Notes: generated by a model not told the origin, from the letters alone. DNA of 64,000 nucleotides from Streptomyces sp. V3I8 (GCF_030817535.1 NZ_JAUSZL010000002.1:7006001-7070000); one strand, 5' to 3'. Shown: positions 16,437 through 25,407, counted from the first letter of the stretch. Numbers and translations are program-made.

Positions 16437-18740
16437 TCAGGCCGGTGCCGGTGCCGGGACCTGGGTCCTGAGCAGGGTCGGCAGTCGTGTCGTGCGGGGC
16501 CTGGCGGCCACCTCCGCCACCGCGCGCGGCAGGGCCTGGTCCACGCCGTGGACCACCGACAGGTGCTGGGCGGCGCGGCCGAAGGCCGTGTAGACCCAGG
16601 GGCGGGACAGGGCCTGTGCGGCGTCGCCCGGAAGCACCACGACCGCGGCGGGCCAGCGGATGCCGACGCACTGGTGGGCGGTGATCGCCCAGCCGTGCCG
16701 CACGGTCTGCTCCACCCGCTCCTTCGGCACGACGACGGGCCCGCCCGCGCACTCCAGGTGCAGCCCCGCGGCGTCGGCCTTCACCACCCGGCCGGGGACG
16801 GAACGGCCCGGCACGGCGGTGTACACGATCCGGTCGTCCGGGTCGAAGCCGCCGAAACGGCCGGGCCCCGGGTTGAGCCGCTCCTTCAGCGCGGTGTTGA
16901 GCACGCGGGTGCCCGCCGCCCCGCCGTGGCCCGGAGTGATCACCTGGGTCTGCCCGGCCGGGATGCCGATCGCCCGCGGCACCGAGTCGGCGACCAGCTG
17001 CACGGTGCGGTGGACCGCCTCCCCGGCGTCGCGCACCGGGATGATCACCACTTCCCTGCCCGGCGCCTCGACCTGGTTCAGCTCGCCGATGCCGATCCCC
17101 GAGACCAGCTCGCCGACGGGGCCCGGGTCCGGGGTCCGCGAGGCGATCTGCGGGCACACCCGCGCGGCCAGCAGGTCCGCGAAGACCCGTCCCGGCCCCG
17201 CCGACCACAGCACACCGGGGTCCCCGCTCAGCACGAGGCGGGCCCCGTCGGGCAGCGACTCGGCCAGCATCGCCGCGCTCTCGACGTCGAGCTGCGGCGC
17301 GTCGAGCACGACCAGCAGGTCGGTCCGGAGCATGCCGTCCCGGTCCCGGCCCGGTCCCTCCTCGCCGGAGAGCAGACCGGCGACGGTGACCACGACACCG
17401 TCGCCCCGGTCCTCGGCCGCCGGCGACGGATCCGCGCCGGGAGCCGCCTCCCGCGCGCTCGCGAGCGCGTCGGCGAACCGGCGGCGGCCGTCCGGATGGT
17501 GGGCGGCGGCGCACACCCGCAGCCCGAGGGACGCGGCGGCCGCGACCAGGGCCACGCACTCGGCGCGGGACGCCTCCCCGCCGGTGTGCAGGACGAGGCC
17601 GTGACCCGCGACCGCCCGGACCAGCTCGGCGGCCGAACCCGTCGCGGCCGGCTCCCAGGCCGCGGCGGCGCCGTCCTGCTCGGGCAGGGAGTTCACCACC
17701 CGGGCGAGCCCGTCGGCGAGGCTCTCCTCGGCGAGCGCGTACCGCTCCAGGCCGATGAGGACGCGTACCGGACGCACCTCTTCGTCCTCGTCCCCGTCCT
17801 CCCCCTCCGCGCCGTCGCCGTCGCCGGCCACGTCCTCGGAGCGCCGGGGGGCCGGTGGCACGCCGGGCTCCTCCAGCGCGTCCTGGAAGGCCAGCGCGTC
17901 GCCCTCGGCCAGGGCGCTCTGCACGGCGGCGTCGGGGTCGGGCACCGACCGCTGCGCGAGCGCCGCGTGCAGCGCCGGGGCCTCCAGGGCGGTGTGCCCC
18001 GCGATCGCGGCCTGTTCGAGGAGCCACACCGTGACGGCGCGGCCCCGCCGCTCGTCGTCCGGAGCGGCTTCCGCGCCCAGCAGGGCCCGGGCGAACCCGT
18101 CGGCCTGCTCGGGCCGCACCCCCGCCACCCGGAGCAGCAGCCAGGGGTCCGCACGCAGTTGCCCGTCCGCTCCCTCACCGAGGGTGGCGGCGGCCTGCGG
18201 TGCCAGCGAGTCCGGGGCGCCGCCCCGCACGAGCACGGCACGCACAGCGTCCACGGACTCGGAGGTCATCGACGCCGGGGCACCGGACGGCACGGGCTGC
18301 GGCCGCCGCACCGGCTCGGGCGCGGCCCTGCGCGGCGCCGGCTCCGGATCGCCGAAGACACCCGCCGGAGGCTTCTCCCCGCTCTCCACCGCCCGCACGG
18401 CCGCGAGCAGATCGGCGGCCTTCCCGCTCAGCGCCGTCCCGGCGAGGACCGGCCCGTCCTTCTCCGCCTTCCGCCGCTCGATGCGCTCCCGCAGCTCCCG
18501 CTGCGCCGCCAGCTCGGCCTCGGCCTCCGACAGCTGGGCCGCACCGTCGCCGGCGCCTTCCGAACCGCTCTCGCCCGCGCCGGTGCCGCCCGTGCCGGTG
18601 TCCCCCTCGTCCGTCGGGGCGGTGCCGTCGGCCCCGCCGTCCGGCGGGGCCTCCGTGCCCGCGCCGGACCCTTCGGATTCGGGACCGGCGCTCGGCGTCC
18701 CCGGCTCGGCTTCCTCCGCGGCGGACGGCTCCGTGCTCAC
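16437..18740 (-). CDS. RecD-like HHH/UvrD_C_2 protein with degenerate ATPase motifs
   Basis: A 767-residue protein related to RecD2/TraA-type helicases. An acidic, Pro/Gly-rich N-terminus (~130 residues) is followed by helix-hairpin-helix-like repeats ('LLLRVAGVRPEQADGFARALLG') and a superfamily 1 ATPase-like core. The P-loop position reads 'LVLHTGGEASRAE', lacking the Gly-Lys-Thr/Ser of a working Walker A. The Walker B position reads 'LLVVLDAPQLD', with Ala in place of the catalytic Glu. Later motifs are better kept ('GARLVLSGDPGVLWSAGPG', and UvrD_C_2 'GWAITAHQCVGIRWPAAVVV'). It may bind DNA without normal helicase activity. The GTG start overlaps the aldo/keto reductase stop by 4 bp (GTGA), so the two are coupled. 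Confidence 0.75.
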   Translation of the reverse strand: MSTEPSAAEEAEPGTPSAGPESEGSGAGTEAPPDGGADGTAPTDEGDTGTGGTGAGESGSEGAGDGAAQLSEAEAELAAQRELRERIERRKAEKDGPVLAGTALSGKAADLLAAVRAVESGEKPPAGVFGDPEPAPRRAAPEPVRRPQPVPSGAPASMTSESVDAVRAVLVRGGAPDSLAPQAAATLGEGADGQLRADPWLLLRVAGVRPEQADGFARALLGAEAAPDDERRGRAVTVWLLEQAAIAGHTALEAPALHAALAQRSVPDPDAAVQSALAEGDALAFQDALEEPGVPPAPRRSEDVAGDGDGAEGEDGDEDEEVRPVRVLIGLERYALAEESLADGLARVVNSLPEQDGAAAAWEPAATGSAAELVRAVAGHGLVLHTGGEASRAECVALVAAAASLGLRVCAAAHHPDGRRRFADALASAREAAPGADPSPAAEDRGDGVVVTVAGLLSGEEGPGRDRDGMLRTDLLVVLDAPQLDVESAAMLAESLPDGARLVLSGDPGVLWSAGPGRVFADLLAARVCPQIASRTPDPGPVGELVSGIGIGELNQVEAPGREVVIIPVRDAGEAVHRTVQLVADSVPRAIGIPAGQTQVITPGHGGAAGTRVLNTALKERLNPGPGRFGGFDPDDRIVYTAVPGRSVPGRVVKADAAGLHLECAGGPVVVPKERVEQTVRHGWAITAHQCVGIRWPAAVVVLPGDAAQALSRPWVYTAFGRAAQHLSVVHGVDQALPRAVAEVAARPRTTRLPTLLRTQVPAPAPA

Positions 18741-19720
18741 AGCGTGCTCCAGTCGTGATCGGGATAGTGGTGCACGGGCGCCGACACGTCGTCGAGCGCC
18801 CGGCAGATCTCGTCAGGAAGACTAAGGGTCTCCACTGACAACGCGGCCGTGAGCTGCAGCGCGTTGCGCGCGCCGATGATGGGGGCGGCCACCCCGGGCC
18901 GGTCGCGGACCCAGGCCAGGGCCACCTGCAGCGGCGTCACCGCGAGGCCGTCCGCCGCCGTGGACACCGCCTCCACGACGCGGCCCGCCGCCTCGTCCAG
19001 ATACGGCGCGACGAACGGCGCCAGCTGCTCCGAGGCGCCCCGTGAGTCCGTGGGCGTCCCGTGCCGGTACTTGCCGGTGAGGACGCCCCGGCCCAGCGGC
19101 GAGGAGGGCAGGAGCCCGATGCCCAGGTCCAGGGCGGCGGGCAGCACCTCGCGCTCGACGCCGCGCTGCAGCAGGGAATACTCCATCTGCGTACTGGCCA
19201 GTCGCGTGCGTATCCCCGGGGCCGCGAGCTGCCAGGTCGCCGCCTTCGCGAGCTGCCAGCCGCAGAAGTTGGACACCCCGGCATACCGGGCCCGACCGCT
19301 GCTGACAGCGATGTCGAGGGCCTGCAGGGTCTCCTCCAGCGGCGCGCCGGGGTCGTAGGCGTGGATCTGCCACAGGTCCACGTAGTCGGTGCCCAGCCGT
19401 GCCAGCGAGGCGTCGAGGGCGGACAGCAGGTGGCCCCGGGAGCCGTCGAACCGCCGGTCCGGGTCGGGCACGCTGCCCGCCTTGGTGGCGAGCACCAGGT
19501 CCCGGCGCGGCACCAGCCCCTCCATGAGCTGTCCGAGCAGGTACTCGGCCTCCCCGTCCCCGTACACGTCGGCCGTGTCGACGAGCGTCCCGCCCGCCTC
19601 CCAGAACGACTTCAACAGGTCCGCGGTCTCGTGCTCGTCGGTGTCCCTGCCCCAGGTGAGGGTGCCGAGCCCGATGCGGGACACGCGCAGGCCGGTGCGG
19701 CCGAGATGCCTCTGCTCCAT
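18737..19720 (-). CDS. Aldo/keto reductase
   Basis: A 327-residue NADPH-dependent reductase with a TIM barrel. The tetrad is visible: Asp and Tyr in 'TLVDTADVYGDGEAEYLLG', Lys in 'LVLATKAG' and His in 'LWQIHAYD'. The cofactor phosphate site is 'PIIGARNALQL'. It resembles the YajO/AKR13-type subgroup. The start was set at the ATG at 19720 because TAATCT lies 8 nt upstream (leaderless) and the family N-terminus begins 'MEQRHLGRTGLRVSRIGLG'. A 20-residue upstream extension lacks support. It is coupled to the RecD-like gene and divergent from the F420-type oxidoreductase. Confidence 0.9.
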   Translation of the reverse strand: MEQRHLGRTGLRVSRIGLGTLTWGRDTDEHETADLLKSFWEAGGTLVDTADVYGDGEAEYLLGQLMEGLVPRRDLVLATKAGSVPDPDRRFDGSRGHLLSALDASLARLGTDYVDLWQIHAYDPGAPLEETLQALDIAVSSGRARYAGVSNFCGWQLAKAATWQLAAPGIRTRLASTQMEYSLLQRGVEREVLPAALDLGIGLLPSSPLGRGVLTGKYRHGTPTDSRGASEQLAPFVAPYLDEAAGRVVEAVSTAADGLAVTPLQVALAWVRDRPGVAAPIIGARNALQLTAALSVETLSLPDEICRALDDVSAPVHHYPDHDWSTL

Positions 19721-19728
19721 GGGGGCTG

Positions 19729-19734
19729 AGATTA
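19729..19734 (-). promoter_or_regulatory. -10 box for aldo/keto reductase
   Basis: The minus strand reads TAATCT 8 nt before the ATG, with no ribosome site between, consistent with a leaderless mRNA. Confidence 0.5.
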
Positions 19735-19844
19735 CTGGCCGGAAGTCGGCGTGTGGGGTCCTGTGGACAACCTGCGCCACATGATCGGCGACGCCGTCCC
19801 TGCCGCTGGGCCCGGCAGCGCGCTAGGGTGCCCGGCAAGGGACG

Positions 19845-19858
19845 TTACTGATCAGTAA
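19845..19858. promoter_or_regulatory. Perfect 14-bp palindrome, TetR-type operator candidate
   Basis: TTACTGATCAGTAA is a perfect palindrome 12 bp before the oxidoreductase ATG and 125 bp from the divergent reductase start. Its size and symmetry fit a TetR-family operator. A TAGGGT -10-like hexamer lies about 15 bp upstream, so bound protein would cover the early transcribed region. No TetR gene lies nearby. Confidence 0.55.
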
Positions 19859-19870
19859 GGGGAATCGGCC

Positions 19871-20926
19871 ATGCAGCTCGGGATCAACCTCGGCTACTGG
19901 GGTGCCGGAATGGACGCGGACAACCTCGCCGTGGCCAAGGAGGCCGACCGCCTCGGGTACGCGGTCTGCTGGGCCGCCGAGGCCTACGGCTCGGACGCGG
20001 CCACCGTGCTGAGCTGGGTCGCCGCCCAGACCGAGCGCATCGACGTCGGCTCGGCCATCTTCCAGATCCCGGCCCGCCAGCCCGCGATGACGGCGATGAC
20101 CGCTGCCACCCTGGACTCGCTCTCCGGCGGCCGCTTCCGGCTTGGCCTCGGCGTCTCCGGACCGCAGGTCTCCGAGGGCTGGTACGGCGTGAAGTTCGAC
20201 AAGCCGCTGGCCCGCACCCGCGAGTACGTCGAGATCGTGCGCAAGGCCATGACCCGCGAACGCCTGTCGTACGAGGGCACCCACTGGACGCTCCCGCTGC
20301 CGGACGGCCCGGGCAAGCCGCTCAAGCTGACCGTGCACCCGGAGCGCGAGCACATCCCGCTCTACGTCGCGGCGATCGGCCCGAAGAACCTGGAGCAGAC
20401 CGGCGAGATCGCCGACGGCGCCCTGCTGATCTTCCCGTCCGCGGACCACCTCGAGGACACCGCGGTCAAGCACCTGCGCGCGGGCCGCGAGAAGGCCGGC
20501 CTGACCATGGACGGCTTCGACGTCTGCCCGACGGTGCCGCTCGCGCTCGGGGAGGACAAGGACGTACCGGCGCTCGCCGACATGTTCCGCCCCTACACCG
20601 CCCTCTACGTGGGCGGCATGGGCAGCCGCAAGCAGAACTTCTACAACCAGCTCGCCCGGCGGATGGGTTACGAGAAGGAGGCCGCCGAGATCCAGGACAA
20701 GTACCTGGGCGGCGACAAGGAGGGTGCGGGGGCGGCCGTCCCGCACCAGCTCATCGACCAGACCACGCTGCTCGGCTCGGTCGACCGCATCGCGGACCGG
20801 ATGAGCGCCTACGCGGCCGCCGGCGTCACCACGCTCACGCTGGCTCCGGCGGGCTTCACCCTGGACGACCGCCTCGCCTCGCTGCGGGCCGGCTCCGAGG
20901 CCCTGGAGCGGGCCGGACTGGCGTAA
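19871..20926 (+). CDS. LLM class F420-dependent oxidoreductase
   Basis: A 351-residue luciferase-like TIM-barrel enzyme of the F420-dependent subgroup ('INLGYWGAGMDADNLAVAKEADRLGY' N-terminus, 'QPAMTAMTAATLDSLSGGRF' and 'GLGVSGPQVSEGWYG' signatures). It is expected to transfer hydride from or to coenzyme F420H2; the substrate is unknown. It is full length and has a clear AAGGGG ribosome site. It stands alone between a TetR-like operator and a strong terminator, so it is probably individually induced by a ligand. Confidence 0.88.
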   Translation: MQLGINLGYWGAGMDADNLAVAKEADRLGYAVCWAAEAYGSDAATVLSWVAAQTERIDVGSAIFQIPARQPAMTAMTAATLDSLSGGRFRLGLGVSGPQVSEGWYGVKFDKPLARTREYVEIVRKAMTRERLSYEGTHWTLPLPDGPGKPLKLTVHPEREHIPLYVAAIGPKNLEQTGEIADGALLIFPSADHLEDTAVKHLRAGREKAGLTMDGFDVCPTVPLALGEDKDVPALADMFRPYTALYVGGMGSRKQNFYNQLARRMGYEKEAAEIQDKYLGGDKEGAGAAVPHQLIDQTTLLGSVDRIADRMSAYAAAGVTTLTLAPAGFTLDDRLASLRAGSEALERAGLA

Positions 20927-20947
20927 CCGCGGGGGCGGAGGAGTTCT

Positions 20948-20990
20948 ACGGCCGTGGTGGGGGCTCGGGGGTCTTCCCCGCCACGGCCGT
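20948..20990 (+). terminator. Terminator of F420-type oxidoreductase
   Basis: A long hairpin: ACGGCCGTGG (20948-20957) pairs perfectly with CCACGGCCGT (20981-20990), and the stem extends inward by five more pairs (one wobble). Confidence 0.8.
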
Positions 20991-21162
20991 CACCCAGGAC
21001 AACGCGCCACGGCCCGCCCGGTTACGCGCCTGTCATGCTCCGCGCGTCCACCGTTCGGCGGATTTGTCCGACACAGATGTTGCCGCACCCCTGACTGCCC
21101 ATTTGACTCGTTCTTCGCGGAGTCCCGCAAGAAGGCGGGAATCACGCGTGGAGGTGGCAGAC

Positions 21163-21951
21163 ATGCTTTCGGCCAAGAGTCTTTTCCAGGAGATCATCGA
21201 CAACGACGAGTCGTTCCGGCTCTTCTGCTCCATCGCCGCCGGCGGGGAGACGCAGGGCGGCTGGGAGAACGCGCGGATCGCGGCGCTCGTCCCGCGGAGC
21301 GAGCGCGCCCTCGCGCCCAGGATCACCCGGCACGGCGCGGACGAGGACAAGCACGGGCGGATCTTCGGCGCCCTCATGAAGAAGCGGGGCCTCACCCCCG
21401 TCGAGGTCCCTCCCGCCACCGACTACACGATGCTCCTGGAGCGGCGCGGCGTCGGCCTCGCGCACGACAGACTGCGGCGCGACGAGCCGCTCACCGTCCA
21501 GGACATCGTCGTCTACCTCTCCCACAGCAGGGTCACGGAACAGCGCGCCGCGGACCAGATGGTGATGCTCCGCAAGGACTTCGGGGACCACCCCGAGATC
21601 GGCAAGGCCGTGCGGATGATCTCCGACGACGAGGACAACCACCTCGCGTACTGCCACGAAGAACTGCTGCGCTATGCCGCGCAGGGCCACGGCCGGGCCA
21701 TCCAGCGCACCCTGCGCGCGTGCGCGCTCGCCGAGATCGGCGTCTACCGGGACGTCAGCCTCGCCGTGATGGGGCACATGGGCCGCATCCTCGGCTGGTC
21801 CGCGCCCAAGGCCGCGCTGCTCGCCGCCGGCATCCGCGCCATGTACGCGTACGAGCGGATGTTCGGCTGGCGGCGGATGGTCTCGCTGTCCATGCCGGAG
21901 CGGCGCGACGCCCTGGGCGGTCCCGCGACCGCGGCGCCCGGGTTCGCCTGA
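21163..21951 (+). CDS. Ferritin-like domain protein
   Basis: A 262-residue helical protein with ferritin-like metal motifs: Glu-x2-His in 'GADEDKHGR', Glu in 'SRVTEQRAADQM', and 'DDEDNHLAYCHEELL'. A four-helix bundle with a diiron site is likely, as in non-haem diiron oxygenases or rubrerythrin-type proteins. C-terminal residues ~200-250 are hydrophobic ('AALLAAGIRAMYAYERMFGW') but not clearly a membrane segment. The start at 21163 is set by GGAGGTG seven bases before the ATG; the longer open frame upstream is Arg/Ser-rich and unlike the family. Its role is unknown. Confidence 0.75.
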   Translation: MLSAKSLFQEIIDNDESFRLFCSIAAGGETQGGWENARIAALVPRSERALAPRITRHGADEDKHGRIFGALMKKRGLTPVEVPPATDYTMLLERRGVGLAHDRLRRDEPLTVQDIVVYLSHSRVTEQRAADQMVMLRKDFGDHPEIGKAVRMISDDEDNHLAYCHEELLRYAAQGHGRAIQRTLRACALAEIGVYRDVSLAVMGHMGRILGWSAPKAALLAAGIRAMYAYERMFGWRRMVSLSMPERRDALGGPATAAPGFA

Positions 21952-21959
21952 CCGTCGCC

Positions 21960-22000
21960 CCACGCGTGCGTGCCGCCTCGTACGCGGCACGCACGCGTGG
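21960..22000. terminator. Bidirectional terminator, ferritin-like gene / corA
   Basis: A perfect 17-bp stem (21960-21976 with 21984-22000) and a 7-base loop between convergent genes. Confidence 0.85.
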
Positions 22001-22016
22001 AGCCCGGGAAGGGCGG

Positions 22017-23015
22017 CTACAGCCAGCCCCGCTTCTTGAAGAGCCGGAACAGCAGCACCTCGAAGGCCACCATGATCAGGACGACCGCCGGATAGGACCA
22101 CTCCCAGTGCAGCTCCGGCATGTGCTCGAAGTTCATGCCGTAGATGCCCGCGATCATCGTCGGGACCGCGGCCATCGCCGCCCACGAGGAGATCTTCCGC
22201 ATGTCGTCGTTCTGCCGCACGCTCATCTGCGCCAGGTGCGCCGACAGGACGTCCGAGACCAGCCGGTCCAGGGCCTCCACGGACTCGTTGACGCGGGTCA
22301 GGTGGTCGTTCACGTCCCGGAAGAACGGGTGGGCCCTGTCGTCGACGAACGGCACCACGGGCCCGAGGACACCCGAACCCGCGAGGCGGTTCAGCGGCAC
22401 GGACAGCGGGCCGGTGGCCCGGCGGAACTCCTGGATCTGCCGCTTGAAGGTGTAGATCCGGGACGCGACGTGCCGGGACCCGCCGTCGTCCGGGGAGAAC
22501 ACCTCCGCCTCCAGCTCCTCCAGGTCGGTCTGCAGCTCGGTCGCCACCTCCAGGTAGTGGTCGACGGTGGCGTCGGCGATCGCGTAGAGCACCGCCGTCG
22601 GACCCAGCCGGAGCATCTCCGGGTCCTTCTCCAGCCGGCCGCGCACGGACTTCAGGGGCGAACCCTCACCGTGACGCACGGTCACCACGAAGGAGTCGCC
22701 GAGGAAGATCATCAGCTCGCCGGAGGACACGGTGTCGCTGTCCGGCTCGTACGTCACCGGCTTCAGGACCGCGAACAACGAGTCGTCGTACACCTCCAGC
22801 TTCGGGCGCTGGTGCGCGTTGAGGGCGTCCTCGACGGCCAGCTCGTGCAGCCCGAACTCCTCGGTGACGCGGTCGAACTCGCGCTCCGTCGGCTCGTGCA
22901 GCCCGATCCACACGAACGCGTCCCCGGAGGCGCGCGCGGCGTCCAGCGCGTCGGAGAGGTCCTCCAGCCCCTCCGTCCGGTGCCCGTCCCGGTAGATGGC
23001 ACAGTCCACGATCAC
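22017..23015 (-). CDS. corA: CorA family magnesium/cobalt transporter
   Basis: A 332-residue CorA-type channel: a cytosolic alpha/beta funnel (residues ~1-240), a long stalk helix and two C-terminal membrane segments. The first membrane segment ends with the signature Gly-Met-Asn in 'IAGIYGMNFEHMPEL' (about residue 290), the Mg2+ selectivity motif. The second is 'YPAVVLIMVAFEVLLFRLF', followed by the basic end 'KKRGWL'. The GTG start has a weak ribosome site and lies 62 bp from the divergent phosphatase start. Mg2+, Co2+ or Ni2+ transport is expected. Confidence 0.9.
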   Translation of the reverse strand: MIVDCAIYRDGHRTEGLEDLSDALDAARASGDAFVWIGLHEPTEREFDRVTEEFGLHELAVEDALNAHQRPKLEVYDDSLFAVLKPVTYEPDSDTVSSGELMIFLGDSFVVTVRHGEGSPLKSVRGRLEKDPEMLRLGPTAVLYAIADATVDHYLEVATELQTDLEELEAEVFSPDDGGSRHVASRIYTFKRQIQEFRRATGPLSVPLNRLAGSGVLGPVVPFVDDRAHPFFRDVNDHLTRVNESVEALDRLVSDVLSAHLAQMSVRQNDDMRKISSWAAMAAVPTMIAGIYGMNFEHMPELHWEWSYPAVVLIMVAFEVLLFRLFKKRGWL

Positions 23016-23064
23016 AGAGCGTATTCTCCTGTCGCTGGTTCTCCGGCGCGTCCGGTGCGCCGCC

Positions 23065-23070
23065 TACGCT
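23065..23070 (+). promoter_or_regulatory. -10 box for histidine phosphatase gene
   Basis: TACGCT lies 7 nt before the ATG at 23078 with no ribosome site between, a leaderless arrangement. Confidence 0.5.
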
Positions 23071-23077
23071 GGGCCGC

Positions 23078-23764
23078 ATGCCCACCTTGATCCTCGTCCG
23101 GCACGGACGTTCCACCGCCAACACCGCGGGCCTGCTCGCCGGGTGGACCCCCGGCGTCGCCCTCGACGAGCGCGGCGCCGCACAGGCCGCGGCACTGCCC
23201 GGGCGCCTCGCGGAGCTGCCGCTCGCCGAGATCGTCAGCAGCCCCCTCCAGCGCTGTCAGGAGACGGTCCAGCCGCTCCTCGACGCCCGTCCCGGACTGC
23301 GGGCCCACTCCGACGAACGTATCGGGGAGTGCGACTACGGGGACTGGTCGGGGCGCAAGCTCGCCGAGCTGGCGGGCGAGCCGCTGATGGAGGTCGTCCA
23401 GTCGCACCCCTCCGCCGCCGCGTTCCCGGGCGGCGAGTCCATGCGCGCCATGCAGACCCGCGCCGCCGAGGCGGTACGGGAGTGGAACGCGCGCGTGGAG
23501 CGCGACCACGGCGACGACGCCGTGTACCTCATGTGCTCGCACGGCGACATCATCAAGTCCCTCGTCGCGGATGCGCTCGGCCTTCATCTGGACCTCTTCC
23601 AGCGGATCTCCGTAGAACCGTGTTCCATCACCGCGATCCGTTACACACGACTGCGGCCGTTTCTCGTGCGCCTCGGGGACACCGGCGACCTCTCCTCCCT
23701 GGCGCCGCGGGAGGAACCGGCCGGCGGCGACGCGGCGGTCGGGGGCGGTGCGGGCGCACCGTGA
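23078..23764 (+). CDS. Histidine phosphatase family protein (MSMEG_4193-like)
   Basis: A 228-residue phosphoglycerate-mutase-like phosphatase. The phospho-acceptor His is in 'LILVRHGRSTANTAG', further active-site residues are in 'SSPLQRCQET' and 'IGECDYGDWSG', and the second His is in 'LMCSHGDIIKSLV'. It has a short Gly/Ala-rich tail. The family is known in actinomycetes beside DUF3090, SCO1664-family and mshC genes, as here, and the three downstream genes run in the same direction. The substrate is unknown. Confidence 0.88.
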   Translation: MPTLILVRHGRSTANTAGLLAGWTPGVALDERGAAQAAALPGRLAELPLAEIVSSPLQRCQETVQPLLDARPGLRAHSDERIGECDYGDWSGRKLAELAGEPLMEVVQSHPSAAAFPGGESMRAMQTRAAEAVREWNARVERDHGDDAVYLMCSHGDIIKSLVADALGLHLDLFQRISVEPCSITAIRYTRLRPFLVRLGDTGDLSSLAPREEPAGGDAAVGGGAGAP

Positions 23765-23867
23765 TCGTCGACCGCAGTAGGGTGAAGCGGTCGAAGAAGC
23801 GCAGCAGTTGTCAGCAGCAGACGCAGTCGACGGCAGAAGCAGTCGATCGATCCAATGGAGACAGGAC

Positions 23868-24458
23868 GTGTCCCGTCAGGTGTTCCTCTACGACCCGCCG
23901 GACCGTTTCGTAGCCGGTACGGTCGGGCTGCCAGGGCGACGTACCTTCTTCCTGCAGGCCAGCTCGGGCCCGCGGGTGACGAGTGTGGCCCTGGAGAAGA
24001 CGCAGGTGGCGGCGCTCGCCGAACGGATGGACGAGCTGCTCGACGAGGTCGTCCGGCGTACCGGGGGCAGCGCCCCCGTGCCGGCGGTGGTCCCGGTCGA
24101 GGTCTCCGACTCGGCTCCCCTGGAGACACCCGTGGAGGAGGAGTTCCGCGTCGGCACCATGGCCCTGGCCTGGGACGGCGACGAGCAGCGCATGATCGTC
24201 GAGGCGCAGGCGCTCGTCGAACTGGACGCAGACTCCGAGGAGGACCTGGCCGCGGCCGAGGAGGAACTCCTGCAGGACGAGGAGAACGGCCCGCCGATGC
24301 TGCGGGTCCGCCTCACCGGCGCCCAGGCCCGTGCCTTCGCCAAACGCGCCCTCGACGTCGTCAACGCCGGCCGGCCGCCCTGCCCGCTGTGCAGTCTCCC
24401 GCTCGACCCGGAAGGACACGTATGTCCGCGCCAGAACGGATACCGCCGCGAGGCGTGA
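23868..24458 (+). CDS. DUF3090 family protein
   Basis: A 196-residue protein matching DUF3090 ('SRQVFLYDPPDRFVAGTVG' start). It is mostly alpha/beta with an acidic middle ('ADSEEDLAAAEEELLQDEENG'). The C-terminus carries a zinc-ribbon-like set, Cys-x2-Cys in 'CPLCSLPLDPEGHVCP' followed by His and Cys. Its function is unestablished. The GTG start follows GGAG at seven bases. It overlaps the next gene by 37 bp, so tight coupling with the SCO1664-family protein suggests they act together. Confidence 0.88.
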   Translation: MSRQVFLYDPPDRFVAGTVGLPGRRTFFLQASSGPRVTSVALEKTQVAALAERMDELLDEVVRRTGGSAPVPAVVPVEVSDSAPLETPVEEEFRVGTMALAWDGDEQRMIVEAQALVELDADSEEDLAAAEEELLQDEENGPPMLRVRLTGAQARAFAKRALDVVNAGRPPCPLCSLPLDPEGHVCPRQNGYRREA

Positions 24459-25273
24459 CCACGGCCGAGCTGCTCGCCGAGGGCGAGCTGACGGTCCGCG
24501 GCCGCATCCGTGAGGCCTCGAACGCGGTGCTGCTCTGCGACGTCTCGTACGCGGGGCGCGAGGCGGCCTGCGTCTACAAGCCCGTCGCGGGCGAGCAGCC
24601 GCTGTGGGACTTCCCCGACGGGACCCTCGCCCAGCGCGAGGCCGCCGCGTTCGAGGTGTCCGAGGCCACCGGCTGGGGGCTCGTCCCGCCCACCGTGCTG
24701 CGCGAGGGGCCGTACGGTCCGGGCATGTGCCAGCTGTGGATCGAGCCGCCGGACGGGGACAGCGAGGGCGACGGCGAGGGCGGCGACGGCGGCGGTGCCG
24801 GGCTGCTCGCGCTCGTCGACGCCGAGGAGCCCGGGGACGGCTGGAAGGCCGTCGGCCTGGCCGAGGTCGGCGAAGGGCGTACCGCCCTGCTCGTGCACGC
24901 GGACGACGAGCGGCTGCGCAGGCTCGCCGTCCTCGACGCGGTGATCAACAACGCCGACCGCAAGGGCGGGCACCTGCTGCCCGCCGCCGGTGGACGGCTG
25001 TACGGCATCGACCACGGGGTCACCTTCAACGCCGAGAACAAGCTGCGCACGCTGCTGTGGGGCTGGGCGGGGGAGAAGCTCACCCCCGAGGCGGTCGAGG
25101 CCCTGGAACGGCTCAGGGAGGCCCTGGACGGGGCGCTGGGCGTGCGCCTGGGGGAACTGATCACCGGGGCGGAGCTGGACGCCACACGCGCGCGTGTGGC
25201 CGCCCTGCTCGCCTCCGGACGGCATCCGGAGCCCTCCGGGGAGTGGCCCGCCATCCCGTGGCCGCCCGTGTAG
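24422..25273 (+). CDS. SCO1664 family protein, PI3/4-kinase-like fold
   Basis: A 283-residue protein of the SCO1664 family. Kinase-like features are visible: a nucleotide-binding Lys candidate in 'ACVYKPVAGE', a catalytic-loop-like 'VINNADRKGGHLL' and a metal-binding 'YGIDHGVTFN', the order seen in phosphatidylinositol-kinase-like and HipA-like enzymes. A Gly/Asp-rich loop (~residues 110-125) interrupts the N-lobe. The ATG at 24422 follows GGAAGG at good spacing, whereas the GTG at 24455 overlapping the DUF3090 stop has none, so the longer form with a 37-bp overlap is preferred. The substrate is unknown. Confidence 0.85.
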   Translation: MSAPERIPPRGVTTAELLAEGELTVRGRIREASNAVLLCDVSYAGREAACVYKPVAGEQPLWDFPDGTLAQREAAAFEVSEATGWGLVPPTVLREGPYGPGMCQLWIEPPDGDSEGDGEGGDGGGAGLLALVDAEEPGDGWKAVGLAEVGEGRTALLVHADDERLRRLAVLDAVINNADRKGGHLLPAAGGRLYGIDHGVTFNAENKLRTLLWGWAGEKLTPEAVEALERLREALDGALGVRLGELITGAELDATRARVAALLASGRHPEPSGEWPAIPWPPV

Positions 25274-25407
25274 CGCGGGCCGCGGCCGCCCGTGCGGTCG
25301 GGCCGGCGCCACCCGTACAGGCGTACGGCACACTCCGGAGTGCCGCGCAAGAGTGCCTGTCAGGCCATCCACGCTGGTCCGGTTCGTATACGGAACATCC
25401 GTCCGGT

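Noticed and set aside
24455..24458. GTGA overlap as start of the SCO1664-family gene
   Set aside because: It has no ribosome site, while the in-frame ATG at 24422 has GGAAGG at good spacing.
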